From Chara braunii (taxonomy: Eukaryota > Streptophyta > Charophyceae > Charales > Characeae), in contig BFEA01000022.1 in the NCBI GenBank assembly GCA_003427395.1, forward strand, positions 1,716,626 through 1,750,183: a DNA stretch of 33,558 bases, read 5' to 3'. The stretch's first letter is position 1; each line of letters starts with the position of its first letter. The position numbers and the translations under genes were made by a program. Below, one piece after another: positions 1-9,070 of this stretch. The notes beneath the pieces were generated by a model. It searched no databases. It was not told the DNA's origin and was given only the letters and a program-made list of their open reading frames with translations.

Positions 1-95
1 CCTGTAAACCCCAAAGGTCGGGCCTTTAGGCCCTGGTGTGTCCCTCCGGCCCTAAGTCGGGTCCGGTAGGACCCGTGTGAGTCGAAGATGTAACA
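1..95 (-). repeat. LTR edge, probably minus strand
   Basis: The segment ends in ATGTAACA at 88-95. Read on the minus strand it begins TGTTACAT, the same start as the Element 3 LTR at 13083. It also carries the palindrome GGGCCT-TT-AGGCCC (20-33), which resembles the GGCCT-GT-AGGCC palindromes inside the Element 3 LTR. Gag-like sequence of Element 1 starts right after it with no primer binding site, so it is unlikely to be the Element 1 5' LTR. I infer a minus-strand LTR inserted into the gag of Element 1, with the rest left of the window. A target-site duplication cannot be checked here. Confidence 0.4.
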
Positions 96-716
96 AGCAG
101 CTTCAGAAACTCCATCAGAATGGTCCATGCTGAGCACGGACTGGATCGCCGAGTTCCAATGCTTGGTATCCACACCCGACTTGCCGATCAGCTTCACGGG
201 CGTGAAGCACTATTTCACTACGAAGTCATGCCCGACATTGGAATATGCGCTGACGCATGTTTTGGAGACGCTCAGTACGAGTGAGCTATTGTTTGGCAAG
301 GCCTCACAGATTATTGTGACGAGCACATAGGTTCGTAACGTCGGTCGTTGATCGTCTGGGGCCCCAAACAGGGATCAGCGTCGGCCAAAGGTGGTCATGG
401 TTGCAGTAACTACACCGACCACTTCAAACGAGGCTGCTTCATCGACTGCGGGAGACACGTTAGCAGCCGCCCGGGATGGTGGCCATCCCCCCAAAGGCAA
501 GGGCTCGTTGAGAGGAAGACAACCACCGCTTCATCTCCCGGGACTGGGACCTCAGTTCGAGAACCTTGGCTCCAGGTTGGCATCTCCGAGGTGACGTACA
601 AAGTCTGTTCAAGATACTGGTATTGTTTGTGGTGCATAGCGGCACACATGAGACTATGAGCTGTCCCACGAAGGGCAAGGGGAAGTCCCATTTGGGAAAG
701 TGAGCACCGCTTAGAG
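96..716 (+). pseudogene. gag remnant (C-terminal capsid part and broken zinc knuckle)
   Basis: From 96 the frame reads through a capsid-like stretch (DWIAEFQCLVSTPDLP at about 142-189) to a stop at 328-330. A basic, Pro/Gly-rich linker follows in shifted frames. At about 610-650 a zinc-knuckle start, YCLWC, is followed by IAAHMRL and a stop. In Element 3 the matching site is CLWCNNDLHETMGW, so the last knuckle cysteine is lost in both copies. Gag normally binds and packages the element RNA. The N-terminal half is absent, apparently replaced by the LTR edge at 1-95. The call rests on position and on similarity to Element 3. Confidence 0.55.
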
Positions 717-1686
717 TGATACGGCTGCACTCTCGATGCAGTGGTCGCTTCGCAAGCGACCTCCCGTAGTTCCGGTGCACATGAGGAAGTTGTGAGTTCT
801 CTTTGCTGCCTGGCTCGTTCCATCACTGGGTTCTCTTGTTCAAGGACCAAGTGGTGTGCGCGACTTTCTCTCTACCTGCTAGCAGTCCGGTTTCTTCGTC
901 TTTACCGCCTTCAAGGAGTCGATGGCGCGAGTTCAATGCGGAGGACTTGGACACGTTGATGCCCGACGATTTTGCATGGCTTCCTCTCCCTTTGACAGGT
1001 GTTTGTCGGAGCCGCATTGCGTAGCACTATGCGCCCACTTGCACGAGTACCTGTTCTTCTATGCACCACCAACTTGGCCAACGGATGACGAAGTCATGGT
1101 GGGGGACCTTCTTGCATACATTTCGAAGGTTGCCCACGAATTTTGCACGCAGCAGTACCACGAGAACAACGCAATGCTACTTTATGTTCGCATCCAAGTT
1201 GGGCAAGCGTCTTGCAGCGCTTTGCTGGATAGCGGCGCAACTCACAATTTTGTGAGCCAGTCTTTCATTTGACATGCTGGCCTTGACGCACAAGTTCGAA
1301 GGAAGCTACATCCTGCGGCGGTCAAGATGACGGACGATTGGACGCAACAACTTCCTGCTCGTTACATCGAAGCCGTGCCGATTTGTTTCGCCCCATATGC
1401 ATGTGAAGCTGTCACGTTTGACGTATTAGACACGAACTTCAATATGATTTTGGGGATGCCTTGGCTTGCAAGTGTGGACCACAAGGGCAACTTCCATTGG
1501 CGGACGCTTACCGTTCGCGACGCTTTCGGCACCGAAGTCCCGTGCACTGTACCTTCTCCGCGCACTTCGACCTGGTGCCAAGTTACGAAAAATAATTTTC
1601 GGGTCACTTATGCTTACAAATGCACCGAAGAGATCAACCTTTACTTTCTTTGAACCGTCGCGGCGACCGAGTCAGCACCTACGCAT
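717..1686 (+). pseudogene. gag-pol linker and aspartic protease (retropepsin-like)
   Basis: The catalytic motif of a retroviral-type aspartic protease, LLDSGATHNFVS, is present with its Asp at 1228-1230. A TGA at 1270-1272 stops the frame shortly after. The same domain continues at 1327-1653, where ILGMPWL (from 1447) is the usual C-terminal protease motif. The protease would cut Gag-Pol during particle maturation. Upstream (717-1220) is a linker that also occurs in Element 3, including a stretch around MHHQL and a segment rich in Ser and Pro. The break by stop and frame changes means no active product. Assignment is firm because of the DSG motif and the RT that follows. Confidence 0.75.
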
Positions 1687-2585
1687 TTGTTTACGAACCC
1701 TCACGTGGTGCAGTTGCTTGACGAATTTTTGGGCGTCTTCGAGCCTTCTGCCAGTCTGGTGCCAGACCGACCGATCTCTAATGAGATTATCCTTGAGGTC
1801 GGCACCGTGCCACCCAAGGGTTGCATTTATCGCATGAGTGAGGAGGAGCTCACGGTTCTTCGTGCACAACCTGACAACTTGCTTAAGAAGGTCCGGATTC
1901 GCCCTAGCAGCTCACCTTATGGTGTGCCGGTTCTCTTCGTACGAAATATGAACAAAGATCTATGTCTTTGCATCAACTATCGCACGCCCAACACACAAAC
2001 CGTCAAGAATGTGGGGCCTCTTCCTTGTGTCGACGATCTTCTATAGCGTTTGGGCGGCGCAATGTTTTTTTCCAATCTAGACTTGAAGTCAGGCTATCAC
2101 CAAATCTTGATTCGCCCGCAAGATCGCTACAAGTCCTCATCTAAGACAGGGTGGGACAACTTTGAGTGGGTGGTCAGGCCTTTCGGCCTCACGAATGCCT
2201 CGACCAGTTTCCAAGTTGCGATGACCAGCGAGTTTCATGCTATGTTGGACCGGTTTGTGCTGGTCTACTTCGATGACATGCTCGTTTATAGACGAACCTT
2301 GGTGGATCATCTTCAGCATCTTCAAAGCGTCTTGGAGACTCTTCGTCGCGCCAAGTACAAGGCCAACCACGACAAGTGCGAGTTCGTACGTCAAGAGTTG
2401 GAGTACTTGGGTCATTTCGTCACCCGGGAGGGCATTAGTCCATTGTTGGAAAATATCCAAGTTATCCAAGAGTGGCCAAAACCGAAGAATGTTGCCAATG
2501 TTCGTTCATTCATCGAACTTGCTGGCTACTACCAACGCTTCATCAAGGGTTACTCGAAGATCCCGGCTCATTTGACCAACTCAAA
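1687..2585 (+). pseudogene. reverse transcriptase (fingers and palm), Element 1
   Basis: The Ty3/gypsy RT landmarks appear in order. These are GCIYRMSEEEL, then SSSPYGVPVLFV, then CINYR (usually C-I-D-Y-R, so Asp to Asn), then LDLKSGYHQ with the first catalytic Asp, then FGLTNA, and the YFDD box at 2266-2277 (usually YLDD or YVDD). The two catalytic Asp of the box are kept. One in-frame TAG at 2044-2046 splits fingers from palm. The frame runs on through the thumb (ELEYLGHFVTREGISPL) to about 2585, where it shifts. RT copies element RNA into cDNA. The copy is dead in this form. Confidence 0.88.
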
Positions 2586-3050
2586 TGCAAGGGCCGGCCG
2601 TTTCACTTCAACGATGATGCGTTGGATTCCTTTTTGGCTCTCAAAGCCACGCTGGTATTTGCGCAAGTTCGGCGTATTTACGACCTGCTTTTGCCCACGC
2701 ACGTCCCTACCGATGCGTCCAGCTATGACATTGGTGTCATCCTCGAGCAACACGATGGCGTGGATTGGCACCCAGTCGAGTACTTTAGCAAGAAGGTGTC
2801 TTCATGCACTCGATTGACGACCCACAAAAGGAGTTATTGGCCTTTCTTCACCCGCTCAAGAGATAGCGGCACTGACGGTGGACTACAGTTTCGGTGGGTC
2901 ACCGGCAACAACCGTTAGTGTTCCACAAGTTGCAAAACACAGTCAACAACACCATTGCCCATTGGATGGCCTTCATCGACCAGTTTGACTTCTTTCCCGA
3001 CCACATTCCAGGAAAGTCAAATCGTTTCTCAGACCCGCTTTCATGACGTC
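2586..3050 (+). pseudogene. RNase H and tether, Element 1
   Basis: After a frame change near 2585 the RNase H domain reads TDASSYDIGVILEQHDG with the first catalytic Asp. The next block, which should hold the Glu motif KELLAF, is shifted in frame around 2805-2850. The following WVTGNN strand ends at a stop near 2918. The tether continues in another frame at about 2941-3040 and includes HIPGKSNRFSDPLS, where the last catalytic Asp of ADALSRR-type motifs is kept but the context has changed (S-D-P). RNase H removes the RNA strand after cDNA synthesis. At least three frame changes occur in under 500 bp. Confidence 0.75.
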
Positions 3051-3865
3051 TTGATCTTTGTACCTCGGTCTACTCCACCTTCGAGATCGATGACGACTTG
3101 TGGGCCAGGTTCTCAAGCCGACCCCAAGTTTCGCGACAAATATGCGAATTACTCCTCTCCGAATCCAGCACCTTTGCATTATTGGATCCAAGGGGGCTAT
3201 TTGCTCGTCCATTCGTGGGGGGGAAACCTTCTTTGCATGCCAAGCGATCCACATTTGCGTATGAGGTTTCTTGGCGAGTTCCACGACCCTCCTGCCACCG
3301 GACATTTTGGTGTCAATCGTACAATTGGCCGACTTCACGAGCGCTTCTGTTGGCCCGGCCTCCTCGACGACGTCACACACTATTGCGAGTCATTCAAGGT
3401 TTGTGAGCGTTGCAAATCCTGCGATCATCGTCTGTTCCGCGAGTGGCAACCATTGTCGGTACCCTTAGGACGACGGGAACCGATTGCCATGGACATCACC
3501 GGGCCATTCCCCAAGCATAAGTTCGTCGTGGATGGGATCCTCATGGTGGTCGATCGACTCACCAAATTCGCCATGTTTTTGCCTTGTCGCTATTGCGCCA
3601 AGGCACCGGAGTTGGCTGAGGTTCTTTACGCCGGCTGGATTTGCACCAAGGGTTACCCCAAGGAGATCGTTTGTGACCATGACACTTGGTTCATGTCCGA
3701 TTTTGGGTTGGTCTCGTGAAGCGATGAGGCTCATCTCTCAAGCCGAGTTTGGCTCGCCACCTACAGACCGATGGTCAAATGGAGGGAGCGCACCAAACCA
3801 CACAGATTCTTCTTCGCACTCCCATCCGCCCCGAGTAAAAGGATTGGGTCGAGCGGTTACCTAAC
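3051..3865 (+). pseudogene. integrase zinc domain and catalytic core, Element 1
   Basis: The HHCC zinc-binding domain is visible (FHDPPATGHFG, then CESFKVCERCK). The catalytic core follows with D1 in AMDITGPFPK and D2 in VCDHDTWF. The frame ends at a TGA (3717-3719). The third residue, Glu, lies in TDGQMEGAHQT in another frame at about 3765-3810. Integrase cuts and joins the cDNA ends into the host chromosome. All three catalytic positions survive as codons, but a frameshift before the Glu block separates them. Confidence 0.85.
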
Positions 3866-4653
3866 ATTGAATTGACATACAACTCATCTATTCATCTGTC
3901 TATCAGGAATTTGCCCTTCGAGTTCGAGCATCGCTCGTTGGCCACATCGCCGTTGAACACTGCCATTCCACACACGACCGAGAGCGACGACCACCTTGCC
4001 TTTATTCGACGGATGCAAGAGCTCCTCTCAAGGCACGAGACCAGATGTCGAAGACACAACAGCGCATGAGCCGACAAGCCAACCGCTAGCATCTTCCTTG
4101 CCCATTCAACGCGGGTGACCTCGTTTGGGTTTCCGTTGCGGAGTTTAGCCTCGAGCAAGACATCTCTTGCAAGCCCCTTCCAAAATGCATAGGGCCTTGG
4201 CGCATTGTAGCGCCCGCTGGGGACGCACCAGATGGCCCCTCATTTGTGATCGAGGTGCCCGCCCACTTGCCCGTCCACCCGGTCTTTCATGGTTCCAAGT
4301 TGGCTCCTTTCGTCTTAGCGGAGCGCGATGACTTTCCCGACCGACAATGACTTTCCCGGCCGACAATCGCAAGACCCTCCCTCCATGGATGGTTTTCAGG
4401 AGGTCAGCGACATCATTTCGCAGTGGTGCTACAGCAACAAGCCGACTGAATACTTGGTGCATTTTTCATATTGCAGCCATAAGGCTGACCGTTAGTTGAC
4501 CCATGCGAAACTGCAGGCTATGGCCCCCGACGTTCTCGCGCGTTACAAAAGCAAGCAGCAAGGCAAGACAACACCTTTGGCTCCACGCCGTGCTCGAGTC
4601 CAAGTTCCACCTTGGGATCGTCAGCTTCGCCCTTGTCCCGACCCGGCTTCATA
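3866..4653 (+). pseudogene. integrase C-terminus with chromodomain-like end, Element 1
   Basis: The segment starts with LTYNSSIH, a conserved post-core motif, and keeps LPFEFEHRS. It then moves through several frames past the GDLVWV-type strand (about 4115). The last part, SQWCYSNKPTEYLVHFSYC (about 4420-4475), resembles the chromodomain at the end of chromovirus-type integrases, where it is thought to target insertion to modified histones. A TAG interrupts this block near 4495. A 19-bp tandem duplication (4329-4347 and 4348-4366, one mismatch) adds a frameshift. The frame ends at a stop just before the purine tract. Confidence 0.75.
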
Positions 4654-4654
4654 A

Positions 4655-4666
4655 GGAGGGGGGGGG
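4655..4666 (+). promoter_or_regulatory. polypurine tract of Element 1
   Basis: GGAGGGGGGGGG lies directly before the LTR start TGTTGCATG, the expected place of the plus-strand primer for reverse transcription. The same arrangement occurs on the minus strand of Element 3 at 13084-13094. Confidence 0.75.
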
Positions 4667-4896
4667 TGTTGCATGCTGAGCCCTGCACACGAGCCCCGTT
4701 TCGGGGACCCGACGCCAGGCCGCGCACCTTTTTTTGTGCACGACCTGGAGGCCCACGACCATCGTTTCACGCCAGGCACATTTTTTTTGTGGTCCACATA
4801 AAGTCCGTTTTTTTTAGCAACCATTTATTTATTGATTTATGTTTTGCTGACTCGTTTGTCTGTTCCAGGGCGTCGTTTCAGACTTTTCAGGTTGTC

Positions 4897-5120
4897 CGAA
4901 CAGACCAGTGTCTGTTCGAACCTCTGGGTCACGATTAGGCCTAGGTAGACCAGGTTTGTGTCTGTCCTCAGTGAGGGAGGCTTGCTGGATCAGCAGGATC
5001 GCCTGGTCGTCCGGTAGGGACCCAGGCAGGCCTTTTTTAGTCCAGGCCCTAGACCAGGACTTGGTCCTGCGATCAGGGCTGTCGATCGGATGATACATCC
5101 GACGGTCCTGATCAAGGACC
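4897..5120 (+). promoter_or_regulatory. cluster of short inverted repeats in the U3 of the Element 1 LTR
   Basis: Four perfect small hairpins lie upstream of the TATA box. CGAACAGAC/GTCTGTTCG is at 4897-4918 (4-nt loop), CAGGAC/GTCCTG at 5055-5069 (3-nt loop), TCGGATG/CATCCGA at 5086-5102 (3-nt loop), and GGTCCT/AGGACC at 5104-5120 (5-nt loop). Their position fits protein-binding sites or foldable elements of the promoter. Function is not known. Confidence 0.45.
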
Positions 5121-5146
5121 GAAGGCAGATCCAGTAGGCCCAGCAG

Positions 5147-5152
5147 TATATA
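5147..5152 (+). promoter_or_regulatory. TATA box of the Element 1 LTR
   Basis: TATATA within CAGCAGTATATAGCTGAGG lies 480 bp inside the LTR. The Element 3 LTR has CTATATAG at a comparable place, which supports a promoter role. Confidence 0.5.
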
Positions 5153-5522
5153 GCTGAGGCAGCCCTCAAGTCCAGGACACACAGGAGTTCTCACTCCTTG
5201 GGCGACAAGCTGCTGTAGCAGTGCACAACATTTCGCATTGCGTTAGCATTAGAGGTAGAGGTAGAGGTGCAGGAGTTAGGAGAGGTGAGGGAGGGGCGGT
5301 GGCCACTCCTGCAAGGGGCGGACAACTTACCTGGGCACCATAGCTGGTTCCTTTGCCAGCGACCTGCAGCACAAAGAGACACGCCATCTCGTCTGTACAT
5401 GGCAGCAATTACCTGCAGGTGAGATAGATGGGATCTTCTTCTTCCTGCTCCCATCCTCCATATCCTCCTCCTTCTTCTTCTTCTTCTTTGAGAGCGCCCG
5501 CGCGCCCGCGCGCACGCACGCG

Positions 5523-5523
<1 letters not shown>

Positions 5524-5582
<59 letters not shown>
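5524..5582 (+). repeat. GA microsatellite (about 29 units)
   Basis: An uninterrupted GA run sits inside the transcribed part of the LTR, after a TTC-rich tract. Similar GA/CT tracts mark the related LTRs at 12200-12262 and 33307-33361. Confidence 0.95.
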
Positions 5583-5584
<2 letters not shown>

Positions 5585-5991
5585 TACATGCAGAGGTTGT
5601 GTCGGGGTATGGGGACCAGGATCTGATTCGACATCGCAGGGGCATACATTGATTGGACATTCGACAGGGAGACTATGTTTGGACTTTGCTATCACGATCT
5701 TGGTCTTCTCCCTCATCTCCATCCCCTCATCCGTAGTTTCTTCCCATGTGTGTGCTCAAGGAGGGACCTTTCTGCCATGTATGTGGTCCCTCCCTTTTCT
5801 CTCACATGTGTGGTGTGTGATGGGCTGCGTCGAGTCAGGTCGTATCTTTGAGTCTTCCACTGCGCTACATTGTGCCCTTTTTGTATGTATCTGGATGCAC
5901 TGCTGCTGCATTGTCCATTTGAGTCCTTATCATCACTTTGCTAATCCATTTGGCTCCATTGCATCACTCGGACTTTTCCAAGTATGCATCA

Positions 5992-7053
5992 CCATCCCTG
6001 CACTGGGTTGACGGCTGAAAATCCCGGTGAAGAGACGAGGCCCCAGGGAGAGCTAAGTCCCGATGTGCATAATTACAGCAAACACAGTTGACAAACATGG
6101 AGCTCAGATAAACACAGTGGAGCAGAGCAAAATGGAGGTCAGGTTCCAAGTAGAACCCCAATGGCTGTCGCCGAGGTATAGTTGTTATGGTTGCTTGGCT
6201 GTGGGCGATTTGCCAAATGGCCTATGATTGATGAGAGGAGCACAGGAGGATGAAGCTCCTGGCTTAGGTGTTCTTTTGAGAGTCCCTCAAAGTTTTGTGT
6301 CTTGAAGACAGTTGACAGCTGTGGTTCTTGAGGGGAAGGACAAACGAATTGTACGGTCGTAATTTGAGATAGAATATTGTACCAGACATTGCTTCCATGT
6401 GACCCACTTCAGTACGTGGACTAGAAATGTAAACTTCTCAGGAAATGGGATTAGGGACATCATTAACACATCACTCCCTATATCCAAGCATGAATATAAT
6501 TTTCTGTTTGGTCTGTCAATTTTTGTTCTGTGTCTCATTTGAACAGACACTTCCAGATCTCCGTGTGGAGTTTTTCCACCTGGTGAGCTTTCTTCTGTCG
6601 CATTGCACATGTAAATGGAAGAGCGCTACAGATCCGGTAAGGTCACTCACTCTTTTTTCTCAGCTCATCACTATGAATCCTGTGCCGTGACGTCAAACCT
6701 TGTTTGCCAGATATATCTCTTCTGTGTGTTTTTTGCTGTTCGACTTCATTTTCCTCTTCTGAGTGTTACAGCAATCTTTCCCAGCCAGACTCCTTTGTAA
6801 TAAAAGCTTGCTCATATGTTTGCTTTCAGACTTGTCTTCCTCGACACTCAGCATGCGTACAAACAGATGACTACCAAACTGGCGACTTGCGCCCGCACAA
6901 AGCTCAGAGATAACGCAGCCAAGAACACAGTTCAGATTCCAACTTGTCTCGATCGGCTATGGCGTACGTGCACCGACAAAGATTCTCCCCCGATAAACTG
7001 TATCCCCAGCAACTTATTCGCACACACGCAACTCTGGATCTCCCTGGATGTCC
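5992..7053. other. unassigned spacer
   Basis: No convincing gene, tRNA or element end was seen. Short open frames on both strands have no recognisable motif. The right part may belong to the 3' side of Element 2 or its flank. Confidence 0.4.
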
Positions 7054-7071
7054 CACACACATACACACACA

Positions 7072-7110
<39 letters not shown>

Positions 7111-7134
7111 CACACACTAACTAACTAACTAACT
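7054..7134. repeat. CA microsatellite followed by CTAA repeat
   Basis: An imperfect CA run (about 7054-7117) passes directly into about four CTAA units (to about 7134). The join of two simple repeats suggests slippage. Confidence 0.9.
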
Positions 7135-7795
7135 ATGCTAACTGGCAGCTATGCCGTCTACTCCCTATTACTAACAAGCGGCTATGGCCGCGTCTTCCTC
7201 CTCTTAGCCCTCTCCTTCCTTTGGACACCTGCAGACCTCTGTACACAAGACGCACAGGCAGCGCTTCCACACGGCTCACAGGCAGAATGAATCCATGACT
7301 TGACGCTGCCTCTCTATTCATACTTCGGATGGTCGTAGGTCTGCCCCTTGACCCTGGGCCCGGGGTGCACACAGTCCGACATGGTACTTGCTGACTAGAC
7401 AAAGTGTGACCGGGACTGGGTACTGCTGACAAGGCTAGGTAGGACTAGGACTGCCCTTTGCTGACTATGCTGGGACTGCCCTTCGCTGACTCAGATGCGG
7501 ACTGACTCCTAGGGCCTACGAAGAGCCAACCTACATACTTTTAGAAGGGCGTGGACTTGACCCTTCAACAATGTAGCAGCTACGACCTATACTAGTACTA
7601 AGACCTCTAAAACTACGACCGGTTTGAGACCAGACAGACCATGCTATCTACAACAGGCAAACAAACGACTTTCAAGACACAGGTCGCGGCCTCAAGCACA
7701 CACGGGTCAACTGGTACTGTGCATGGGTGAGGGCGAGGTCTAGGGATCGAGCCCTGGGAATTGCATCTGCTACCGTAAAGGTGAAAACCGTTTCA
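7135..7795 (-). repeat. putative 3' LTR of Element 2
   Basis: Read on the minus strand, the Pol stop (7836-7834) is followed by GGCGGGAG (7803-7796), a possible purine tract, and then TGAAACGGTTTTCACC, a possible LTR start at 7795. The start contains the inverted repeat GTGAAA/TTTCAC (7781-7796). A 19-bp imperfect direct repeat at 7447-7465 and 7472-7490 (GGACTGCCCTTTGCTGAC type) could be a promoter repeat. The LTR end was not found. Confidence 0.3.
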
Positions 7796-7833
7796 CTCCC
7801 GCCAGCCTAAATTCGAGCTCCTCCGAGAATATG

Positions 7834-9070
7834 TCAACGCAAGGCATGACCTTTACCCTTCCTTTCCCTATCGTAGGCGTGGACTATGCCGGGAGCGGTC
7901 TCTAAAAGCTCAGTTTTTGTGAACCAGCGGTCGTGCTCCGGCTCTTGATAAGCGAACCTGACTTTGTATTGTTTCTGGGGATGACCCCTACCTCCGGTTC
8001 TGAGCACATCCTCTTCCACAATGCGATCTATATCGTATGTGCCATCCATGTCCGGCGGAATCATTGACCGACGTGACGGAAATTGCTGGCTGGTGACACA
8101 AGGCAACAACTTTGATGCATGGAAGACTGGGTATGTGTGGAGGTGTGTCGGTATCTCAGTTGTGTAAGAGGGTCCGTCCTCTCCGCCTTTCACTTCTAGG
8201 ACAGGCCACGATCCCCTGTATGCAGGTAACAACTTTTGTGAAATGTTCTCTTCTGGAGCGAACTCCTTAGACTTGACCCAGACCAAATCACCTACCTGGA
8301 ATTGCGATGGGCGACGATGTTTATTAGCTTGCTCTATCATGTTGTGCTGAGCTTTTCTCAGATTCTCAGTCACCCTTGCGATTTCCCTCCCATGCTGCAG
8401 CGCAAATTCTCTAGTTCAGGGTGGTAGTCTCCGTATTTGGTCACGATTCAGTCCTTCAAACATACTGCGTGGTCTAAAGGACTCGTGTAACTCGTTAGGA
8501 GTTTGGCAAGTAGCTAGGTGAACACTATTGTTGTAGGCGCTAGCTACTTTAGGGAGCATCTCATCCCAGTCGATCTGATCAGGTCTATTGTATATCACGA
8601 GTATCTGCTGCAGGATCTTATTCATGTGCTCAGTCTGACCGTTAATCTCAGGATGACTGCCAAATGACATCAACAACTTTGAGCCATAGACTCGCATAAG
8701 TTCCTGCCAATGTTGACTAGTAAATCGCGTATCTCTATCACTAACTATAGATAGCGGAATACCGTGCTCGCTTACGCAGGCATCAAAGAACTTCTCTATA
8801 ACTAACTATTTGCGTGCCTCAGAGGGCAAAGGAACAAAAACGGCATACTTGCTAAAATGATCAACTACGACCATGACTTGGCTCTTTCCATGCCTACTCC
8901 TGACCCCAGCATCCGTGAAGTCGATAGAAACAGATTCTCCGGGTCCTGAAGGGATTGGCAAGGGTCTGAGAAGACCCAATGGGGCTCGCGTCGTAGTTTT
9001 GTTGCACTGGCATACCTTGCAACTACGCACATACTCTATGCAGTCAACTTTCATGCCAGGCCATGTGTAG
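7834..9070 (-). pseudogene. integrase core and chromodomain-like C-terminus, Element 2
   Basis: From 9070 down to 7834 the minus strand holds a single frame broken only by TAG at 8808-8806 and TGA at 8418-8416. It includes YTWPGMKVD and CKVCQCNKT (end of the zinc domain), D1 in VSIDFTDAG, D2 in VSDRDTRF and the Glu in NGQTEHMNK. The C-terminal part has FQVGDLVWV, a conserved strand after the core, then YPVFHASKL. The end, RIVEEDVLRTGGRGHPQKQY, followed by KVRFAYQEPEHDRW, is a typical chromodomain. The zinc domain continues on the other side of the insertion at 9071-10226. Confidence 0.88.

Larger units (their letters stand above)
96..5991 (+). mobile_element. Element 1: degenerate Ty3/gypsy retrotransposon with 3' LTR
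   Basis: Gag remnant, protease, RT, RNase H, integrase and a chromodomain-like C-terminus follow in the Ty3/gypsy order (integrase after RNase H). They end at a purine tract (4655-4666) next to an LTR beginning TGTTGCATG. The frame is broken many times by stops and indels, so the copy cannot make a polyprotein. The protein segments match Element 3 (12263-17515, opposite strand) closely, so both belong to one family. The 5' LTR and N-terminal gag are missing or lie left of the window. Each segment is described separately. Confidence 0.85.
4667..5991 (+). repeat. 3' LTR of Element 1 (about 1.3 kb)
   Basis: The start is well placed: TGTTGCATG right after the purine tract. The end is inferred by matching the Element 5 LTR, read on its minus strand. 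Both share a stretch like ATCATCACTTTGCTAATCC and end near TATGCATCA (5991) against ATATGCTACA in Element 5. U3 spans about 480 bp to a TATA box at 5147. The leader behind it contains the CCATAGCTGG module (about 5337-5346), a TTC-rich tract, a GA microsatellite and CATTCGAC-type motifs (about 5655). Two short open frames inside are simple-sequence artefacts. The right boundary is uncertain by tens of bases. Confidence 0.55.

Noticed and set aside
5221-5230. LTR end of Element 1 at GTGCACAACA (564-bp LTR)
   Set aside because: Similarity to the Element 5 LTR continues well beyond, to about 5991, so a longer LTR fits better.
5327-5722. Open frames over the GA microsatellite
   Set aside because: They are low-complexity (Ser-Leu or Arg-Glu repeats) inside an LTR.
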